A program made the position numbers and the translations under genes. The notes under the pieces were generated by a model. That model saw only the letters and a program-made list of their open reading frames with translations, searched no databases and was not told the DNA's origin. A stretch of 64,000 nt of DNA from Symsagittifera roscoffensis (taxonomy: Eukaryota > Xenacoelomorpha > Acoela > Convolutidae): the NCBI RefSeq assembly GCF_963678635.1, contig NC_087066.1, forward strand, positions 45,681,225-45,745,224, in the 5' to 3' direction. Below are positions 59,634-64,000 of this stretch, in pieces (within the stretch, counting starts at the first letter, position 1; each line of letters opens with the position of its first letter).

Positions 59634-60011
59634 CTTAAAAAGAATGTTTTTGCCGGCAACTGTCTGTACCCGGTAGCTGAGTGCTTTCAAAGGCCCCAAG
59701 TCATTCGCAACAGAGGACAGACCGAACAGTTTGTAGTCGAAAAAGTGTTGCTGTTCGTCAGTAACATATTTCAGCTCGCCGAATCCACCTCGCATCAGCG
59801 TGTAGTCGCACTCTTCTTCGGGTTCCGAGTAGGCGTCGTCATCGAGCGATTGCTCGTCATCTTGAAGTTTAGTTGCCAGTTCTTCGTCTACTTCAAAATC
59901 GGATGTCGAATCTTGCAGCGGGACTTCTTCGTCAGCGACGAGGTGATACCCGTTGTACCACCTCGCGGAACTAAGGCCGACAAACGAAAGAAGCACAAGA
60001 GTTTTGATCAT
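59634..60011 (-). CDS. Secreted cystatin-like protease inhibitor, first coding exon
   Basis: On the minus strand the ATG at 60011-60009 opens 126 codons ending at a clean splice donor (AAG/GTGAGC, cut at 59634/59633). Residues 1-16 are a signal peptide (MIKTLVLLSFVGLSSA). Residues about 25-70 are an acidic linker (DDEQSLDDDAYSEPEEE). From 74 the cystatin fold starts: RGGFGELKYVTDEQ holds the N-terminal Gly-Gly, and VQTVAGKNILFK has the QxVxG loop (116-120) that enters the cysteine-protease active site. Cystatins inhibit papain-family proteases. The second half of the domain must come from a later exon that I could not place; the intron position after the QxVAG strand is usual for the family. 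Confidence 0.8.
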
Positions 60012-61489
60012 GATTTTACGGCTAAATCTTAACGTAGAAGAAAGTTTTTGCGCAAAAAAGTAACTGGTTAAAGCTATAGAAGGTTACTGTTCAAAATACT
60101 AAAATTACAAACTCTAAATGATGCTGTTGGATTTTAAAAGGCGTTTAAAATGGCAAATAATTGCGCTTTATGACCAGGAAGTCAAATATTTGTCAAAATG
60201 AATGTTATTACAGATCATATTTGAAATAAGAAATAACTAGATTCAAATCCATTTTTATGAAGTGTCATTGAGCTCGAAGATTTCAAATGCAAACGATCTC
60301 ATGACATTATGAACTCTGGATGAATTGATTAATGTCAGATTTAGCTGGAGTCGTCGACATTTTTCGACCATAACAATGAATCCAAATGTCATTTCACAGA
60401 TGAAACAAAAATTGAAAATGATCGTGCATTTCAACATTTCGTCCAAGCATCCAATGCGTGGGAGAATTTCTGAACATTTTTTGAGATAGGAGCTAGCTAT
60501 AAATACAAACAATGATAACCGATTGCTATGCTAATAGCACAGAATATTCCGACTACCGTGATTTAAACAAAAATTTCAAAAAAGAAGGGCAAAGTAAAAA
60601 AAACTATCCTTAAAATGACTAAAACGCCTTTTTTGAATGTTTTTTTTGCAAAAATTCTCTTGCATCGCAGAAAGTGGTTAATAACAAGGAGTTGGGTCTG
60701 ATCTTCTTAGTGAACATAATAAAATACAGCAAACAAAGTGAATAGAGCATTAAGAGGTTAATTGAACAAATTAGGCTGTGAACGAATAAATGTTTCTAAC
60801 TTTGCTTGCCCTCAAATAAAAAAAAATTAATTGCTCTAATAAATAATGGTTCAATATTTGTCTGAAAAATTTCTTCTAATTACATGCCTTGCTTCCGCTT
60901 TTTTGCTTAAAACTCTCTCATAGTTGCCTCTTAGGTTCACTGTCTGGATCAATTCAGTCTCTGGATCAAATCAGCTTAAATAGGGTCGTTATAATGATTT
61001 GTGAGAGCTCTGAAAAGCAAACATGGTCGACCTATAAAAAATTTTAAAGCTTTTTCAAAATCTCCTCCCCCTCGAGAAAACTCTGGATCCAATCCTGGCT
61101 AGGACAATGTGAATTGAGTGTCATAAAACAAAACTGTCAATGTCACCAATATCACGGCTGAAGGTATTTCAATATGACAACATTTTGATTACCCCTTGCA
61201 AGTTTTCCTTTGAAGCAATCCAAATCAGGATAAAAAAATGCCCTCCGCCGTAGTTCTTTCAGTCCACTTAAAGAATTTGTTGATAGAAATACAAAAGGTG
61301 ATGGTTGTTACGCATGAGCACAGCTTCAATCACAAGTCTTCCTTAAACATTATAATAATAAAGAAAAAAAATCTAAAAAAAAATTTGTGATTGGAGCAAC
61401 TGTGTTCTTGTATAGCAACCATCACCTCTTGTTGTTCCGGAAAATTCTTGAAGCAAAAGGAAATGAATTACGACCGAAGGTAATTTTTC
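60012..61489. other. Upstream of the cystatin, AT-rich DNA
   Basis: The cystatin promoter should be here but no clear TATA box stands out. AGCACAGAATATTCCGACT near 60538 looks like the 5' end of another GTTCCGAC-family element, with no matching 3' end. A minus-strand frame of 85 codons (60255-60512) has no recognisable domain. Confidence 0.4.
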
Positions 61490-61493
61490 TGGC

Positions 61494-61575
61494 GCAGAGA
61501 CAATTCAACCACAGACAATTCAGCCAATTTCAAATACAGACAATTCAGCCAAAGACAATTCAGCCGAAACAGATT
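61494..61575 (+). repeat. Short tandem repeat, AGACAATTCAGCC
   Basis: Four to five imperfect copies of a 14-18-bp unit around AGACAATTCAGCCA. Confidence 0.85.
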
Positions 61576-61864
61576 AAAAATATTAAATGAAAAAAGATTA
61601 AAATTTTTCTATTTTGATTAGAGTCAGAAGGCGTTCAACACTTTAACAAGGATATGTGAAACAACAAATCACAATTTCAAAGATCAAAACAAAGTTTGTT
61701 TTGCATAAAGTTTTAGGATATACGTACAATGAAGGTACAAAGTAGTTGATAGTTCTGTATATGGTCTTGATTGTAATTACCTGAGTTTAGCACAAGCTTC
61801 TCATTGGTGATTAAAGATTTGGGCTTCATTTTTTTGATAATATGATTGGCCATCAATCTCTCTA

Positions 61865-62575
61865 AAATAATTTTGGCAATTTTTGCTCATCTATGAAACT
61901 TTTGACTGGGTGCTTTTTCGACACGAGTTTTTTTCAAGCTGCCATTCTATGCCTCCAGTGCTTCATTCGTACGAAGTTCTCTGCTGAGCACCCTGTTTAA
62001 AACGTGTTAGTCAGCAATTTCAAAATTTGGTTTTACGCGTCTGTTTCCACGACAGGCACCAACATAGGTGTCTTCAAAGTAGTCCACTAGACTCTTGAAA
62101 TTCTTCTGCAAGATTTTCTTTTCGCAGCTCTTCAAAGCGAACGCTGCATCGTCAACGCGAAAAAAAGCCAAGAAAATCTTTTTTTTTTAAATATTCAGTT
62201 GAAACTCATCAACTTCGAAGTACTTGCGCGTATACGCAAGTTTTTGAACATTGCGTCAGACTGCCTGGTTCAAGTAAAAAAAATGAAAACATGAATCCGA
62301 CTGCTTTTTCTTAATGGCGTTGTCGAAAACGGCTTCAAATTCAAAGACTAATTTTTCCAAAATTCACCAAGAGTTTAAGTGTGTTTTCGATCACACCATA
62401 CAAGGTACAAACTTGGTAGAAGACATATGATGCTAATGAAAACGTTCCGTGATAAAAACAGTTTTCGGACAGAGAAAAAAATCAAGCGCAAGTAAGGTTC
62501 CAAATACCAAAATGCGGTTGTCAGATTTACCAGAATTGCAATATAAGAAAGTACTACCGCTGTTGGTAAGTTTGA
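61865..62575 (-). pseudogene. Decayed MULE (Mutator-like) transposase fragment
   Basis: Read on the minus strand in shifting frames, the order of motifs fits the MULE transposase core: RILVFGT near 62510 and KTVFI shortly after (the region before the first catalytic Asp, here replaced), then an FHFFYLNQAV-like stretch near 62280. RVDDAAFALKSCEKK near 62150, LVDYFEDTYVGACRG near 62075 and finally KHPVKSFIDEQK near 61900 follow. Several in-frame stops and frameshifts make it non-functional. Terminal inverted repeats were not found. Confidence 0.75.
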
Positions 62576-64000
62576 GAGGCTCAGGAATGCTCTGAGTTTT
62601 TTTGGGCCTTGGGCATTGTTTCTTAGGCTTGAGCTTGATTCGTTTTATACTTCGAAGAGATGATGAGTTTCTCGGTGTTGTCGGTGCTGCATAAAATTGC
62701 GTTTACTTAATACAAATTCCATTTCATGAGTAAAAATTTTGATAAAATTGAATGAATGAGAAAGATTCAGATACTAATTAACCAATTATTCAAACTAGTT
62801 ACTTATAACGACTAATCAACTTTGATTTTGTAAATGTAGCAACAAACCGCATAAAGTAGGCGTTAAGCTCGCTACTGGATTCTGATTGGACAAGGTTTTA
62901 ATCGCAATTAGTTTTTCTTGTGAAGAAGTTTAGGTTTCAAATTAGTTTCAACCAAATATCCTGATAGGCGGTTGTATCCTCATCCATCATAAGCATGATA
63001 AGAATATAAGCGTAACCTTTAGCCAGCAAGTGGTAAAAGGGGTCAAATCTTTAACTGACCTTGTTTTTGCCCGCCTGGAAGATTTTCATTTTTAAGTCTG
63101 CTCTCAAGTAAATTGCTTAACTTTAAAACATTGTGCTTTTTTTGTTGATTTTGATTTTTTAGTCACTATTCTAAATTTAGAAACAATGATTTTATAAATT
63201 TTTTTTATGTTTAGGTACTTTTGGTTCTTTCATTTTTGTTCGTTTTATGTGCATTTGAAAAGAATTGATTCTGGGTCATATAATTAAAATTTTGATGTTT
63301 TGCCGCTTGTGAAAAATTTTTGCGCGCACGTTTTACAAAATAATTTCGTCGGAATTGTCTTTGGACACTTGTCTCACTCATTTTGACTAAATTGTCTGAA
63401 TTTGATTTGAAATTGGCTGAACTTTTCATGACCGAATTGTTTGAACGTGAAATTTTCTTCCTGTTTTTGACTGCCTCGAAGGACAACTTACAGGAGGTAA
63501 CTTCAAATCGTGATTGTGGTTTTAAAAAGTCACTCAAATTGTCTCAAGGTCGGCAAAAATTATGTTGAGTTTTCCAATTTTCAAACAAATAACACAAAGT
63601 TTGATGGCCAAAAATAACGGTCAATAGTTTTGAAAGTTATAAATCATCAAACCTTGATTATTTTTTTTTCCTATTTAAACAACTTTGACCGTTATCTTGG
63701 GTAGTGAGAAAAAATTGACAAACCATTGTAAACTATCCAAGGATAACAAGTTACAGAAGCTTAAAATTTTTTTTAAAATTGCGTGAATTTGCCATGAAAT
63801 AGTGTATATACCAAAAATACCCAAAATATCTCAAAATCTACTCAACGCTTGAAGGTTTTTTCTGTGCAACCAAGGTCAATCGCCAGTGCTGCGGTGAAAA
63901 TCCATGTTCGAGTTCATCAAAGTTATATTTAATTCTTCGAATTATTATAAGTAACAATTGAAATTATTAAAACACGTAAGAAGCTTCGACCAAAAATGCA
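62576..64000. other. Intergenic DNA to the window end
   Basis: No gene is supported. Overlapping frames at 63211-63568 on both strands lack recognisable domains. Confidence 0.4.

Noticed and set aside
60255..60512. 85-codon minus ORF upstream of the cystatin
   Set aside because: No recognisable domain or start context; probably chance.

Overview
The window is AT-rich animal-type nuclear DNA. The evidence is spliced genes (a beta-tubulin and a secreted cystatin), the standard genetic code, LTR retrotransposons, a Mutator-like (MULE) transposase relic and many short inverted-repeat elements. Nothing looks bacterial. The species cannot be fixed from the sequence; a metazoan is the safest reading.

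The dominant feature is one very large, apparently intact Ty3/Gypsy-type LTR element with an envelope-like gene at 12122-31037 (18.9 kb). It has 410-bp LTRs that differ at only 2 positions and a TCTA target duplication, so it inserted recently. Reading along it: 5' LTR, primer-binding site, 1.2-kb leader with repeated stem-loops, a basic 155-residue ORF overlapping gag, a 1388-residue Gag-protease ORF, an in-frame TAA, a 1343-residue Pol ORF (RT, RNase H, DD35E integrase, GPY/F module), two tiny membrane-protein ORFs joined by an ATGA overlap, a 377-codon ORF without any usable ATG, an 872-residue envelope-like glycoprotein, a 601-residue unknown ORF joined to env by another ATGA overlap, a textbook 79-bp intron just after its stop codon, a 1.5-kb untranslated region and the 3' LTR. 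The extra ORFs make it look like a complex retrovirus rather than an ordinary retrotransposon. A decayed LTR of the same family lies at 739-1036.

The other regions are as follows. Region 1-12117 is a graveyard of repeats: a duplicated 0.4-kb repeat, a 40-bp perfect palindrome, GTTCCGAC-ended short elements, a fold-back element, a 1.9-kb element with terminal inverted repeats and an internal tandem array, and a dead gag fragment. Region 35292-41778 is a three-exon beta-tubulin with a 4.7-kb repeat-filled first intron and an unusual Glu-Pro C-terminal tail. Region 46152-55456 is a second, older LTR element whose reverse transcriptase, RNase H and integrase are missing. It keeps broken gag, protease and accessory ORFs and shares the first ten bases of its primer-binding site with the large element. 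Region 55457-64000 carries more short repeats, the first exon of a cystatin on the minus strand (59634-60011) and a decayed MULE transposase on the minus strand.

The tubulin and cystatin genes are probably the only host genes here. Most other sequence derives from mobile elements or is AT-rich DNA with no visible content.
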